Source: Candidatus Leptovillus gracilis
GTDB lineage: Bacteria; Chloroflexota; Anaerolineae; Promineifilales; Promineifilaceae
NCBI GenBank assembly: GCA_016716065.1
Contig: JADJXA010000004.1
Coordinates: 248,001-312,000, forward strand
Direction: 5' to 3'
Length of the DNA stretch: 64,000 bases
Below the pieces are notes generated by a model. The model saw only the letters and a program-made list of their open reading frames with translations. It had not been told where the DNA came from and did no database searches. Position 1 is the stretch's first letter. Each line of letters begins with the position of its first letter. Both the position numbers and the translations under genes were made by a program. Shown here one piece after another: positions 48,740 through 58,616 of the stretch.

Positions 48740-50033
48740 AGTCGGCGACTGTTTCCAGCAATTCTAGACGTTGGTTGGTTTGGGTTTCCAGGAGGCGCTG
48801 CGTGAGGGCAAGTTGGTGCGTAAGTTGATCCAGGTAGGCAGCGTGTAAGTAGCCCAATTTGGCATGGAGGAAATAGTCCCGCAGAGTGATGACGCTGAGG
48901 GGGCGCAGCACCAATCGCCGCCACAAGCGCCGGGCGGTGGATTCGGGTTGGGTGTCTTGGGGGTGTTTGAAGTAAATGGCGCGCAGCAAGTCATATTGTT
49001 GTTGTTGCAGTTGGTCGAGTTGGGTCTTGGTTTGTTGTAGGGCGGCGCGATGGTGGGCAACGGCCGTATCTGTTTCATGCGCGCGCGCCCAGACGCGGTG
49101 CAGCAGGTGGGTAAAGCTGACGCTGAGCAGCCGTTCATGCTCTGGCGTGGGCGGCTGCTCTAAATCTTGCTGGCGGCGGGCGGTGATGGCCGGTAGATCG
49201 CGCAGGGTGTCGCGCAGGGCCAGTAAGCGGCCCATCGTCTGGTGGGGATGGACGTCTGGCTGGCCGAGGGCGCGTTCTTCGGCGGCGGCGAAGGCGGCAA
49301 CTTCTGTGGCGCTGAAATGCTTGGCGATGAAGCGATAGCGGGAGCGGTGCTGGTTGGCATTATGGCGGATGGGGTCTTGCTGCCAGGCGCGGCTGCTGCG
49401 CAGGTGGGTGGCCTGCACACCAGGGGCGCAGAGGCTCTGGTAGCCAAGCCGCCGGGCGCGGTAGCAGTAGTCGCTTTCTTCAAAGTAACCAGGGTAGAAA
49501 GCGTCGTCCAGGGGGCCGATGTCTTGCCATGCCTGGCGGCGAATGGCGAACAGGGCGCCGGTGACGTATTCGACCGGGTAAGGGGTATCGGTGGAGCGGA
49601 CGGCCGTTTCATGGACGCCATACCCCTCTGGTTGGCTGATATGCGCGCCGGTATGGTCTATGGCGCCATCCTCGTTGTAGATGATGCCGCCGACGACGCC
49701 GCAGGTTTTGTATTGGGTGAAGGTGGTGGTAACGGCCGTGAGCCAGCCCGCATGGACCAGGCAGTCTTGATTGAGCAAGACCAATACGTCGCCCTGGGCG
49801 GCCGCCAGACCGACGTTGACGCCGCCGGCGAAGCCCAGGTTCACCGGCTGATCGAGCAGGTGGACCAGCGCAAACTGGGCCACAATGTTGGCCGAGTCGT
49901 CGGTGGAGGCATTGTTGACGCAGATGATTTCCTGCAAGGAATCGTCGGCATGGGCGGCCAGCGCTTCCAGGCAGCCGGGCAGGACGGCCGCGCCATTCCA
50001 GACAGGGATGATGACGGAAATTTTCATATCCAT
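48726..50033 (-). CDS. Glycosyltransferase family 2 with helical C-terminal extension
   Basis: 435 residues. GT-A domain of about 270 residues: ISVIIPVWNGAAVL, VNNASTDDSANIVA, VLVLLNQDCLV (DxD equivalent), GPLDDAFYPGYFEESDYCYRARRLG, a pattern seen in rhamnosyltransferase-like enzymes. The last 150 residues are Gln/Leu-rich and helical (RAALQQTKTQLDQLQQQQ). The donor is unknown. Overlaps the next gene by 14 bp. Confidence 0.9.
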   Translation of the reverse strand: MDMKISVIIPVWNGAAVLPGCLEALAAHADDSLQEIICVNNASTDDSANIVAQFALVHLLDQPVNLGFAGGVNVGLAAAQGDVLVLLNQDCLVHAGWLTAVTTTFTQYKTCGVVGGIIYNEDGAIDHTGAHISQPEGYGVHETAVRSTDTPYPVEYVTGALFAIRRQAWQDIGPLDDAFYPGYFEESDYCYRARRLGYQSLCAPGVQATHLRSSRAWQQDPIRHNANQHRSRYRFIAKHFSATEVAAFAAAEERALGQPDVHPHQTMGRLLALRDTLRDLPAITARRQQDLEQPPTPEHERLLSVSFTHLLHRVWARAHETDTAVAHHRAALQQTKTQLDQLQQQQYDLLRAIYFKHPQDTQPESTARRLWRRLVLRPLSVITLRDYFLHAKLGYLHAAYLDQLTHQLALTQRLLETQTNQRLELLETVADYEYR

Positions 50034-50164
50034 ATGTTACCTTGTCTGAGTGGGGCGGGCAAAACGGTAGAGCTGCATGGTCATGGTCAACGGAGGAACG
50101 GCCGTTTTGCCTGAGTCATCATAGTAACAATGGGAGGGGTGGGGCGAGAACGGCAGTGCTTTTT

Positions 50165-50995
50165 TCATCCCTCATCATTAGCAGATGAGACAACAAACGC
50201 CCGCAAAGCAAAACTAAGCTCACGTAAATCCCCGTTGCCCGGTGTCACGTCAATCGGGCGGAAGTTGCCTGCTTCAAGCTCGAACACAACTTCATTCCAT
50301 CCCGCCTGCACCTCGACCGCCACAATAAAGGGTTGATCCATGTGCCCTGCCAGATGCAGCGGGTCGCCGTTGTTTACCTTCACGGCAAAATTACCGGCAT
50401 TTCCTAACCCATTGGCCGCTGCCGCATCGTAAACTGCGCCGACTTTTGTTTCCAATAACACCTGCCTGGGGGTAGGGCTGTAGACCCAAAGTGCGGCCGG
50501 CGATTTTGCCCAACGCCAGGCATCGCCAGAAGCGTCCCACGCTTCTGGCGCATACCAGCCATTGCCGTAGACCAGCAGCATGTCGTTGGCGGCCGGTTGG
50601 GTGGTGTAGGGAATCGCCTGAGTTAGCAAATGGATTCTATCCAACGAGACGATATAGGCGCCCGGCGAGATGCCTTGCGTTTCATGCCAATCCATGACCA
50701 TTGTTTGCACACCCGCTTCCAGGAAAATGGGTAGGGTGATCATCCGCCTCGCTTCAATCTCGGCGCTGACAGTGGTGCCGCCCATGTTCAATGTCAGGGT
50801 ATGGCTGCCTGGCAACTCCTGATCCTGATCGTTGCGGATGTGATTTAGCTGCACTTCTAGCAGCGCTACCTGAGGTGATGGTGAGGTAATGTGCAGGCGA
50901 ACGGGAGAATAAGTCCACTTTTCGGCGTCAATCAGGGCGATGTTGGGTTGCAGTGTGACGATTGACGGCACTTCGTAAAACCGTGGCCAGGTCAT
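50165..50995 (-). CDS. C-terminal beta-sandwich part of a frameshifted membrane protein
   Basis: 276-residue frame of predominantly beta structure with two similar halves (LHITSPSPQVALLEVQL and LWVYSPTPRQVLLETKV). It overlaps the upstream membrane-protein gene by 68 bp in another frame. Removing one T from the TTTT run (plus-strand AAAA at 50977-50980) would join DDLATVYEVPSIVTLQP, a normal continuation of such proteins. I therefore read it as the exposed C-terminal domain of that protein, not a separate gene. Confidence 0.7.
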   Translation of the reverse strand: MTWPRFYEVPSIVTLQPNIALIDAEKWTYSPVRLHITSPSPQVALLEVQLNHIRNDQDQELPGSHTLTLNMGGTTVSAEIEARRMITLPIFLEAGVQTMVMDWHETQGISPGAYIVSLDRIHLLTQAIPYTTQPAANDMLLVYGNGWYAPEAWDASGDAWRWAKSPAALWVYSPTPRQVLLETKVGAVYDAAAANGLGNAGNFAVKVNNGDPLHLAGHMDQPFIVAVEVQAGWNEVVFELEAGNFRPIDVTPGNGDLRELSFALRAFVVSSANDEG

Positions 50996-52808
50996 CGTTT
51001 ACAATGGGCTGCTGCTGCCCGAACACTTCGGCGATGAACTCCAGCGCCACTTGCTCTCCCCACGCGCCGGGTTGGTAGTTACGGTAGGCCATCTGTGGCT
51101 TGTGGAAGACGACATAGCGATAGTTGTTGGAAGCCAGTTCATACAACATGTTGGTATAGCGATTGGCCGGTTGGTGGTTTAGCAGCACGTTATCCTGCAT
51201 GGCGAAGTTGAAGACTTTGTTACTGATGACGTGCCCAAAGAGGGGGTGGGGGTCGTAAACACGCGCTACGTAACCGGAGGCAATGCCTTTGCCATGCGTG
51301 GTTTGGTACATCTGGTAATGGGAGGAGTAGGTGATGTAGGAACTATCGTAGGTGGGTTTGGCGTAAGGGCGGATGGGCAGGTCGAAGACGTTATATTGTT
51401 CGGGATCTGTGGCTATTTGCGCATAAAAATCGGGTAGGGGGCGCAGCGGCGCAAAGGATAACCATTGACCGGGCCAGGTTTCAAGCAGGAGGAGGGCAAA
51501 GAACACGGCCGTTACCCCCAAACGCCACAGCCCTGATACCTTCTCCGTCAGCCGGACCAATCCCCACCCAGATAACATGGCCAGTCCCAGGTGGGCCATC
51601 ACCATCATCCGCCCCGGCGTGCGCAAAAAGTCCATGCCGGGCAGAGAGGTGAGAAAGGTATAGGGCATGGGGATATGCAGGTTGTAGGTTGTCCATTCTG
51701 TTTGTCCCAGTATTCTGAGGCTGGGTCCAAAGGCCAGGAGGATGAAGACCAAACCGAACCACAGCCACTGCCGGATGGTTTTGTGCCCGGTCTGGTAGGC
51801 GACACCGCTGAGGAAAAGGATGGTCCAGGGGATGTAAACGGCCGTCTCCGTCTCCGCCGACTGAAACGGCCGCAGCCAATCGGCCACAAAGCGCCGCCCT
51901 AACCAACTGGTACTACTGCCGGGTAGGAAAAATTGCACCAGGTCGGGCTGAAAGCGCCATGATTCGATGCTTTTACTCACTTCAATCCCCGTTGTTTGCG
52001 GGATACGCCAGATTGCCAGCAACAGCCAACCCGTGGCTGCCAGGGCCAACAAAGCGGTTATGCTGGCGCGTTGGATGACGGCCGTGCGTTCTGGCGCGGG
52101 TGTGGCCAAAATGCGCAGCAGGGTAAACACGCCGGCCCCCAATCCAACAAAGATAAATTGCAGCCCGGAATGCAGCAGGGTGAGCAAAAAGAGAACGGCC
52201 GTCAGCAGCAGCCAGCGACGGCCGTATTGTGATTGCAGCGCATGGTTTAAAGACCACAACGTGAGCGGAATCAGCCCCAGAAACACACTCCCCAAATGGC
52301 CTGAGGTCACGGCTACCAGGTGTGCGGGAGCCATCAGGAACAGTGTACCGGCAAACAAGGCAGCGCCCCAGGTAAGCCCCAAGCTGCGGGCCAGCAAATA
52401 CATGGCGCAGCCCGTTAGCCAGAGGCCCATCAGCACGGCCGCGTTATAGGCTGTGGTCGCGCCACCAAACCAGAATGGCAGCGCCAGCCAACCCAACACC
52501 GGGCCAATGGAATGAGTCAGGGTGGTGATGCCCAACGGCGCATAGAGGCGCGACAGGTAGAACAACGATTCGTGCCCGTGCGCCACTTCTTTGGCGTGCC
52601 ACAACATGCCGATGGCGTCTTGTGCGTCTAGCGCGCCGGGAATTGAGGTGGTGAAATGGATAACCAGCGGCCAGGTAACGGCCGTTGCCAGTAGCAAATA
52701 CCAGCCACCAGCCAACAAATGCTCCATGAAGGGGTTTTGAAGGAGAGGCAGGCGGTTGGCGAAACGCCTAAACCGGGAGGTTGCAGTTACCCAACGACTG
52801 GCAGACAT
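50928..52808 (-). CDS. YfhO/GT-C-like multi-spanning membrane protein (frameshifted at its 3' end)
   Basis: 626 residues in this frame, about 11 membrane helices, with an early luminal acidic motif (SIPGALDAQDAIGMLWHAKEV region) and a loop HSIGPVLGW, as in GT-C glycosyltransferases that use polyprenyl-phosphate sugars. The last 22 codons are probably out of frame (see the preceding entry); the intact protein would be about 880 residues. It may add a side-chain sugar outside the membrane. Exact activity unknown. Confidence 0.78.
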   Translation of the reverse strand: MSASRWVTATSRFRRFANRLPLLQNPFMEHLLAGGWYLLLATAVTWPLVIHFTTSIPGALDAQDAIGMLWHAKEVAHGHESLFYLSRLYAPLGITTLTHSIGPVLGWLALPFWFGGATTAYNAAVLMGLWLTGCAMYLLARSLGLTWGAALFAGTLFLMAPAHLVAVTSGHLGSVFLGLIPLTLWSLNHALQSQYGRRWLLLTAVLFLLTLLHSGLQFIFVGLGAGVFTLLRILATPAPERTAVIQRASITALLALAATGWLLLAIWRIPQTTGIEVSKSIESWRFQPDLVQFFLPGSSTSWLGRRFVADWLRPFQSAETETAVYIPWTILFLSGVAYQTGHKTIRQWLWFGLVFILLAFGPSLRILGQTEWTTYNLHIPMPYTFLTSLPGMDFLRTPGRMMVMAHLGLAMLSGWGLVRLTEKVSGLWRLGVTAVFFALLLLETWPGQWLSFAPLRPLPDFYAQIATDPEQYNVFDLPIRPYAKPTYDSSYITYSSHYQMYQTTHGKGIASGYVARVYDPHPLFGHVISNKVFNFAMQDNVLLNHQPANRYTNMLYELASNNYRYVVFHKPQMAYRNYQPGAWGEQVALEFIAEVFGQQQPIVNDDLATVLRSAVNRHTATQHRPD

Positions 52809-52814
52809 GGCAGT

Positions 52815-53519
52815 TCAGCGGCGCACCTGGACCAGGCGCATCCCTCCCCAGGGCACAGATTCGCCGGTGGGCAGCAGTTCGCTGGTGATCTCGCGGGTCA
52901 TTGGGCCAATATCCAAAATCTGACCGGCGTACTTGCGCCCAAAATCATCTATCGCCCGATTGACGAGAGGGTTAAAGCAGTCATGAAACAGCAAATAAGC
53001 GCCGTCGGAAACAAGGGGAAGCAGCGCTTCGGCATCGTAAAAACAGTTGTAGTAATCATGATCGCCATCAATCAGGGCAAAGTCGAAGGGCGCGCCGGCC
53101 ACTGCCCGCGCCGTAGGTAAAATTTCTGGCGATCTCCCCTTAAGCAGGGTTGTGCGGGGTTCTAACCGCCGCCAATGCTCCGGGTTGATTTGTGGTTCTG
53201 GGTCTACGCAAAAGATACGGCCGTTGTTTTGCAAGCTCTCCATAGCCGCAGCCATAATCAGGGCCGAGCCACCATACAGCGTGCCAATTTCCAGACAATA
53301 AGTGGGCCGCAGGGTAAAAACCAGCGTGTACAACAACAAACGCTCGGCCCGCGACATGGAAACGGGCGCCGTGGTGATGACCTGGAGAGAATCTAGATTA
53401 AATTGATAATAGAATGCGCTTACATCATGCACCTTCACCGCTTTGCTGGGTGGCGCGCAAACCCCAATCCGCGTCAATTTCTTCAGCCAGAGCCTGATTT
53501 GTATCTGCCGATTTTTCAT
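52815..53519 (-). CDS. SAM-dependent methyltransferase, CmcI/Methyltransf_24 type
   Basis: 234 residues. SAM site: YCLEIGTLYGGSALIMAA, GRIFCVDPEP and DFALIDGDHDYYNCFYDAE. Families of this type O- or N-methylate sugars or antibiotics. In a glycan locus it likely methylates a sugar hydroxyl. It ends 7 bp before the GT-C-like gene. Confidence 0.87.
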   Translation of the reverse strand: MKNRQIQIRLWLKKLTRIGVCAPPSKAVKVHDVSAFYYQFNLDSLQVITTAPVSMSRAERLLLYTLVFTLRPTYCLEIGTLYGGSALIMAAAMESLQNNGRIFCVDPEPQINPEHWRRLEPRTTLLKGRSPEILPTARAVAGAPFDFALIDGDHDYYNCFYDAEALLPLVSDGAYLLFHDCFNPLVNRAIDDFGRKYAGQILDIGPMTREITSELLPTGESVPWGGMRLVQVRR

Positions 53520-53540
53520 AGCCTGCCCCTCATTAACAGA

Positions 53541-53576
53541 TTCGGCACAGCGCCGTCCATGTGGCGCTGTGCCGAA
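53541..53576 (-). terminator. Hairpin terminator
   Basis: A perfect 14-bp stem TTCGGCACAGCGCC / GGCGCTGTGCCGAA with an 8-nt loop lies between the beta-helix protein's 3' end and the methyltransferase start, so it terminates the beta-helix gene. Confidence 0.75.
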
Positions 53577-53665
53577 ATTGGTTACTGGTGCTATTTATGC
53601 CCCTGTTGGGGCAAAAAGGCAAATGACACGGCCGGTGGCCGGTCTAGCGGCCACCCACCACCCGC

Positions 53666-55792
53666 TTATTTTTGCACGATTGGTAACATGACAAAGATAT
53701 TGGTGGGCACGGCCGTTACCTGTTTTGTGTCCAGCAGAGCATTGCCAGCGTCATAAGCCTCGACTTTAAAGCTGTATTGCTTAAAGTTGGTCAGGCCGGT
53801 GAGTTGATAGCTGTTTACTGTGCCAATGTTTGTCGGCGCATTGCACGCCATCTGGTTGGGGGCGCTGCCGCCGGGCGGGCAGGTCACCGTCAGGGTGTAA
53901 TGGTGCAGCGCGCCACCCATGTTGATGGTTTGCCACTGCACGCGAATGGCGCTGCTGCTGGTGGGGATGGCGTATACGGCCGTAATCTCTGGGATAAGCG
54001 GCACATACTCATCCGCCCCAATGTCCCGCTGCACATTGCGTGTTTCGGCGTCTACATCTAAAACGGCCGTGCTTTGCGCCGCCGCATTAATCGCCGCCGA
54101 ATCGCTGCGAATATGGAAATCCAGATTGGCCGCATCAACAAACCGGGCCAGTCCGCTTATCATCGTTTCTGTGCCATTGGCCGCACCGATTATATTAACC
54201 GTGTTGCCATCAAACAAACCCGTGTTTAACGTCAACGCACTTCCTGCCTGGGTATGCAGCGCTGCCGCTCCCGCATAGGCTGTATGGTTGGCAATAATAG
54301 AATATTTGATGGTTACATTGGCCGGAGTCGCCGTCGCGTAGCCAAAAACCAGCGCCCCAATTCCCTGCATTGGCGAAGTGCCCAACACATTGTTGGCAAT
54401 GGTCGAATGTTCTACTGTAGCCACTGCGCCATTAAAGTACAGGCCGCCGCCACCACCACCGGCCGATTTGTCTGGGCCATCACCCATGTTGGCGGTGTTG
54501 TTGGCGATAATGGTGTTATGAATGGTGGTCAGCGTGCTGCCGGCTAAACGCTGCACGGCAATACCACCACCACCGCCCGGTCCGGCCAAAAACGTGCTGC
54601 TGCCACCTCGCGCCGTATTGCCGAGTATTTGCGAGCGATCCACCAACAGAGTGGACGCATCTGTGGCGATCCCCCCGCCCATGCTAAATGGCGGACTGCT
54701 GTTGTTTTTGCCCGTGCCGCCCTGGGCCAGGTTGTTCTGGACGAGCGCATCGGTCACGACGAGGCTGGCCTGCTCAGAAAAGACACCGCCGCCAAAAGCG
54801 CCGCCGGAGCTGCCGTTGGGCGCATTGCCGCCGAGAGCCTGGTTATTGGTCACCGTCAGGTTATGAAACTCGCTGTTGCAACCAATTTGCACCGCCACCC
54901 CACCCCCTTGCGCATCCGCTTTTTCGCCGATGCTAATCCCACTGCCGTTGGAACTGCCGCCCTGAGCCAGGTTGTTGGTGAATGTGAGATAGTAACTTCT
55001 TGAGTTGGATCTGTAGGTATACATGCCTCCGCCAAGACCTAAGCCGCCTCGTTCAGGACCAACACCCCCGCGCGCTTCGTTGTTGCGAAAGGTCACATGT
55101 TCCAAAATGGATAGATACGGCGAACCACGCATCGCCAGACCACCACCACTGCCGGAACCGCCATAAGCGGTAGACGTGTTTTCGCCTACTGATTTGTTGT
55201 TTTCAAAGATGACGTGACGCAGGGTGAGTTGGGCGCGGTCTACAAACATGCCGCCGCCAAACGCAAAGATGGCGTCCTCACCGCCACGGGCGGGGATACC
55301 TTTGGCCAGACCGTTGCGGATGGTGAATCCTTCCATCGTCAGCGCGGTAGGCCCTGCGGTGGTTTCCAGAACAAAGACACCCCGATGGGTGTTTTGGCCG
55401 TCAATAATCGTCGGATTGGCCGTTGGATTGGGCGTGTTCCAGTTGCTGGCGGTGTAGCCGCCAACCAAAGTGACTTGCTTGCGATCAATGCACAAGACGC
55501 CTGTTGTGCCATACCACTGCTGGCAGCGGTCACTAGCGCTGATGTAGGTGTATGTGGCGGCGGCGACTTTGATGGTGTCACCTGAACTGGCTTTTTCGAT
55601 GGCGATTTGGATGTTGCGGCAGGGTGCTGTGGTGGAACCACAGTCATCGCTATCTGCGCCGGTGGGCGAGATATGCCAGGTGTTGCCGGTTACTTCGGCT
55701 TTTGTAATAGATGGCGTGCTGACAAGAAAGATGGTTGCAGAGATTAACAGGATTGCCATTACGAATAAGGTACTTCTTTTACGGATTGTCAT
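53666..55792 (-). CDS. Secreted right-handed parallel beta-helix protein with Fn3 domain
   Basis: 708 residues: signal peptide, then CG(S)TT-type start of a Pbh1/DUF1565 beta-helix (ADSDDCGSTTAPCRNIQIAI) and many turns rich in NN and GG (for example VQNNLAQGGTGKNNS, NNTANMGDGPDKSAGG), to about residue 590. An Fn3-like domain follows and the chain ends IFVMLPIVQK. The family contains polysaccharide lyases, epimerases and adhesins; no catalytic site was recognised. The position in the glycan locus suggests binding or modification of the exported polymer. AGAGGTGAAAG precedes ATG. Confidence 0.8.
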   Translation of the reverse strand: MTIRKRSTLFVMAILLISATIFLVSTPSITKAEVTGNTWHISPTGADSDDCGSTTAPCRNIQIAIEKASSGDTIKVAAATYTYISASDRCQQWYGTTGVLCIDRKQVTLVGGYTASNWNTPNPTANPTIIDGQNTHRGVFVLETTAGPTALTMEGFTIRNGLAKGIPARGGEDAIFAFGGGMFVDRAQLTLRHVIFENNKSVGENTSTAYGGSGSGGGLAMRGSPYLSILEHVTFRNNEARGGVGPERGGLGLGGGMYTYRSNSRSYYLTFTNNLAQGGSSNGSGISIGEKADAQGGGVAVQIGCNSEFHNLTVTNNQALGGNAPNGSSGGAFGGGVFSEQASLVVTDALVQNNLAQGGTGKNNSSPPFSMGGGIATDASTLLVDRSQILGNTARGGSSTFLAGPGGGGGIAVQRLAGSTLTTIHNTIIANNTANMGDGPDKSAGGGGGGLYFNGAVATVEHSTIANNVLGTSPMQGIGALVFGYATATPANVTIKYSIIANHTAYAGAAALHTQAGSALTLNTGLFDGNTVNIIGAANGTETMISGLARFVDAANLDFHIRSDSAAINAAAQSTAVLDVDAETRNVQRDIGADEYVPLIPEITAVYAIPTSSSAIRVQWQTINMGGALHHYTLTVTCPPGGSAPNQMACNAPTNIGTVNSYQLTGLTNFKQYSFKVEAYDAGNALLDTKQVTAVPTNIFVMLPIVQK

Positions 55793-55890
55793 CTTTCACC
55801 TCTAATTCTTTGTTACCTTTACATTACAGGGCGTATGTTTCCATTGTAAAGCGCAACGGTTTAAGGACAATAGGAATTAGGTTGTGTGTG

Positions 55891-58467
55891 TTATGGAGCG
55901 ATTTGTATCCAATCGAGAAGAAAACCTAAGTCACGGCCGTCGCCGCTTAGCTGCAGATCGGAGGGGTTGAAGGGGGTGCTTTGGAATTGGAGGGCGCCGG
56001 TTCCCTGTCCGGGGGGGATGGTGAAACTGTAAGTATTCCATTCGGGGCCGGGGATGAATTGGCCGATAGATTGGCCGTTTACCAACACATTCACCGGCGT
56101 CGCGGGCACGCCTTCTGGCCGGTAGATCATCGCGCGAATGGTAAGCGTGGCCGGTGTGGCCGATAGGGGAATGTCCACCGTAGACAATGCGCCGGTCCAG
56201 CGCATGGTGGTTTCGCCACGCAGAGGCTCTTTGTAATAAAAATCGTCATGAATATAGGATGTGTCCAGGCTGCCCACGTCTATGGTCAGGGGGAGGGTAG
56301 GGGTGGTAACGGCCGTTTCCCTTTCCCCCACCACGTCATAAATCTCCAGACCATAATAGGCGGTTTGGACGACGGACGGGTAATCGGTGAAGGTATTCAT
56401 CAGGTGGGATAACCAGATGGGCACAAAAGCCACTGGCTGCAACACAAGCTGCTGGCGCACGGCCGTCATCATCGGGTCCAGGGCGATTACTTGTAACGGC
56501 CGTTTCTGTTCGGCCGCATAAGCCAGCAATGCCTGCACAAACAGCTGCGCCGCCGCCCCATCCTGGCGAATAGTGGCTATATCGTGGCCGTATAAAAAGC
56601 GCAGCGGCACGCCAAACGTATCGGCAAACACCGTGCTGGCCGGTTCGGTGATGAGGATGATGGCGTCTGGGTTTAAACGGCCGTGCAGCATCTCCAACTG
56701 CGCCACCGCACCGTGGTAATCGCGCACGGGCAGCACATAACGCCCCTGGTAGAGCAGCCCGACCGCCAGCGCGACCGCCAGCAGCCCGCCAGCCGCCCGC
56801 CAGCGCCAATCGGGCCGGGCTTTGGTCACGGCTATAATCAGCACGGCCGCATACAGCACCAACATGGGGATCACAATCGGCACGTAGCGGCGCATGGCAT
56901 AAATGTGGTAAGGGGTGTTGAGGATGCGATATACGTACTGTGCGGTGGTCAGCACTCCCAGGCTCAGGAACAGTCCATACCGGTCCCAGGAACTTTGGGC
57001 CACCAGCCAGGCCGCCCCCAGAGTTGCCAGCAGGATGCCCAACGGCGTCAGATACCAGCCCAGGCGCAGCCAATTTTGCCCGTCAGTGTAGGGAATGGCG
57101 CTGCCGCTGGGCCAGACGTTGTAAGAAATTTGGACCGGTTCCACAATTGGTCGTAGAAAATAGGCATAGGCGCTCAGCAAAATGAGCAGTAGGGCCAGAA
57201 TACGGCGCGTCGTGGTGGCCCCCAAGATTTTTTGTATATCAACGGCCGTTACCCACCCCTTGCGCCATACCCACCCACCGACAGCCAGGCCAACCAACAG
57301 CAGGCTGGCTCCGCCGACTACCAGCGTAGAACGGCTGAAGATGCGAATCATGCTGCTGTATGTGTTCCAAGTGTAAGGCCAGTTGATGAGTACGGCCGAT
57401 AGGGTAGCGTGAATCAGGAAGGCGCCGAGAACGGCCGTATAAACCGTTAGCGCCGCCGTCCAACGCCCTTGTCGCCAGCGAATCAGCAGGCCAGCCAGCA
57501 CCACCACGACGAAAACAGGCAGGTCAATGCGTGTTAGCACGGCGCTGCCCAAAGCCAGTCCGCCCAGGACGCCCCAGGCCGGCCGCGCCTGGGCATCATC
57601 CCAAATGTGCTGCAAGGCCAGCAAGCCGGTGAAGATGAGCAGCAGCGTGAGGGGTTCCGTGGTGGGGTAGCGGGCAAAATAAAGGTGGGTCGGGGTGATA
57701 CCCAGGAGGACGGCCGTTAACAAAGCCGTAGACCTGTCGAACAGTCGGCGGGCCAACAGATAAACCGCCACCAGACCCAATACGCTCCACAGCGGGGTCA
57801 GCAGCAGTCCTCCGGTTATGCCACCCACGCTAATACCAACGGCCAGCCAGACCGGATGAAACAAAAAGAACTGCGGAATCAGCCGCGTTGCATCGGCGTC
57901 GTCAATATACCAGCCGACAAATTGCAGAAAGCGCGTTTGCAGATGGCCCGGCTGCTCCCGCAGCGTGACATCGGCGTATTGGCGCAAAAAGCTGGTCCAT
58001 TCGTCGTGCAGCACAAAGTCGCCGGTTTGGGCCACTGTGGCGGCAATGTTCATGTAGGTTCCGGCGTCGTTGCTGCCCAAAATGTATTCGTGGGGACGAA
58101 AATAAAGGATGGCAAAGCCGAGTAATAAGACGAGCAAAACCATTTCGTGCCGGGTCAGGGGGAGGAAACGGGGTCGGAGAAACGGCCGTCGCCACCACCA
58201 GACTACACCCATCGCCACCAACAGCAGCAGGGCCAATGTCAGCAGCGAAAAGCGGCCCAGCGAAGCCAGAAGAACCGCCAGCCAGCCTGTCAGCGTCACC
58301 ACCGTCATCAGGGCGGCAAACAGCGCTTCCAGCCAATCCAGGGGGGCTGCGGCCGTCTGCTCGGCTGCGTTCCGGCCGCCCCACACGAGCAGGGCAGCGC
58401 CCACCGCCAGCAAAAACACGGCGATAAACAGCAAAACCACAAGAGTCGGAGCCTGCAAAAATGTCAT
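55891..58467 (-). CDS. GT39/PMT-like membrane glycosyltransferase
   Basis: 858 residues with about 15 membrane helices. The early loop NDAGTYMNIAATVAQTGDFVLHDEW and YPTTEPLTLLLIFTG match GT-C enzymes that transfer sugars from polyprenyl phosphate on the outer face of the membrane. A C-terminal soluble beta-sandwich (about 720-858, with ATLTIRAMIYRPEG and VNVLVNGQSIGQF) resembles the C-terminal region of the 50.2-52.8 kb protein. Start at ATG 58467 (or the adjacent TTG). Confidence 0.8.
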   Translation of the reverse strand: MTFLQAPTLVVLLFIAVFLLAVGAALLVWGGRNAAEQTAAAPLDWLEALFAALMTVVTLTGWLAVLLASLGRFSLLTLALLLLVAMGVVWWWRRPFLRPRFLPLTRHEMVLLVLLLGFAILYFRPHEYILGSNDAGTYMNIAATVAQTGDFVLHDEWTSFLRQYADVTLREQPGHLQTRFLQFVGWYIDDADATRLIPQFFLFHPVWLAVGISVGGITGGLLLTPLWSVLGLVAVYLLARRLFDRSTALLTAVLLGITPTHLYFARYPTTEPLTLLLIFTGLLALQHIWDDAQARPAWGVLGGLALGSAVLTRIDLPVFVVVVLAGLLIRWRQGRWTAALTVYTAVLGAFLIHATLSAVLINWPYTWNTYSSMIRIFSRSTLVVGGASLLLVGLAVGGWVWRKGWVTAVDIQKILGATTTRRILALLLILLSAYAYFLRPIVEPVQISYNVWPSGSAIPYTDGQNWLRLGWYLTPLGILLATLGAAWLVAQSSWDRYGLFLSLGVLTTAQYVYRILNTPYHIYAMRRYVPIVIPMLVLYAAVLIIAVTKARPDWRWRAAGGLLAVALAVGLLYQGRYVLPVRDYHGAVAQLEMLHGRLNPDAIILITEPASTVFADTFGVPLRFLYGHDIATIRQDGAAAQLFVQALLAYAAEQKRPLQVIALDPMMTAVRQQLVLQPVAFVPIWLSHLMNTFTDYPSVVQTAYYGLEIYDVVGERETAVTTPTLPLTIDVGSLDTSYIHDDFYYKEPLRGETTMRWTGALSTVDIPLSATPATLTIRAMIYRPEGVPATPVNVLVNGQSIGQFIPGPEWNTYSFTIPPGQGTGALQFQSTPFNPSDLQLSGDGRDLGFLLDWIQIAP

Positions 58468-58602
58468 CAAGCTACTCAGAATTTACCCGTCAGAGCAGGC
58501 GTTGGGTGTTGCGACGCCCGTCACTCTATCGTCCCAATAGTACAAAGAGCGTCAGAGACTGGCAATGTTTCTTAACAACCTTACCCCATTCTTTACCTGA
58601 GT

Positions 58603-58608
58603 TATAAT
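58603..58608 (+). promoter_or_regulatory. -10 element for leaderless sulfotransferase mRNA
   Basis: A perfect TATAAT is 8 nt before the ATG at 58617; no ribosome-binding site. TTACCC 16 bp upstream is a weak -35. Confidence 0.5.
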
Positions 58609-58616
58609 AATCGGCT

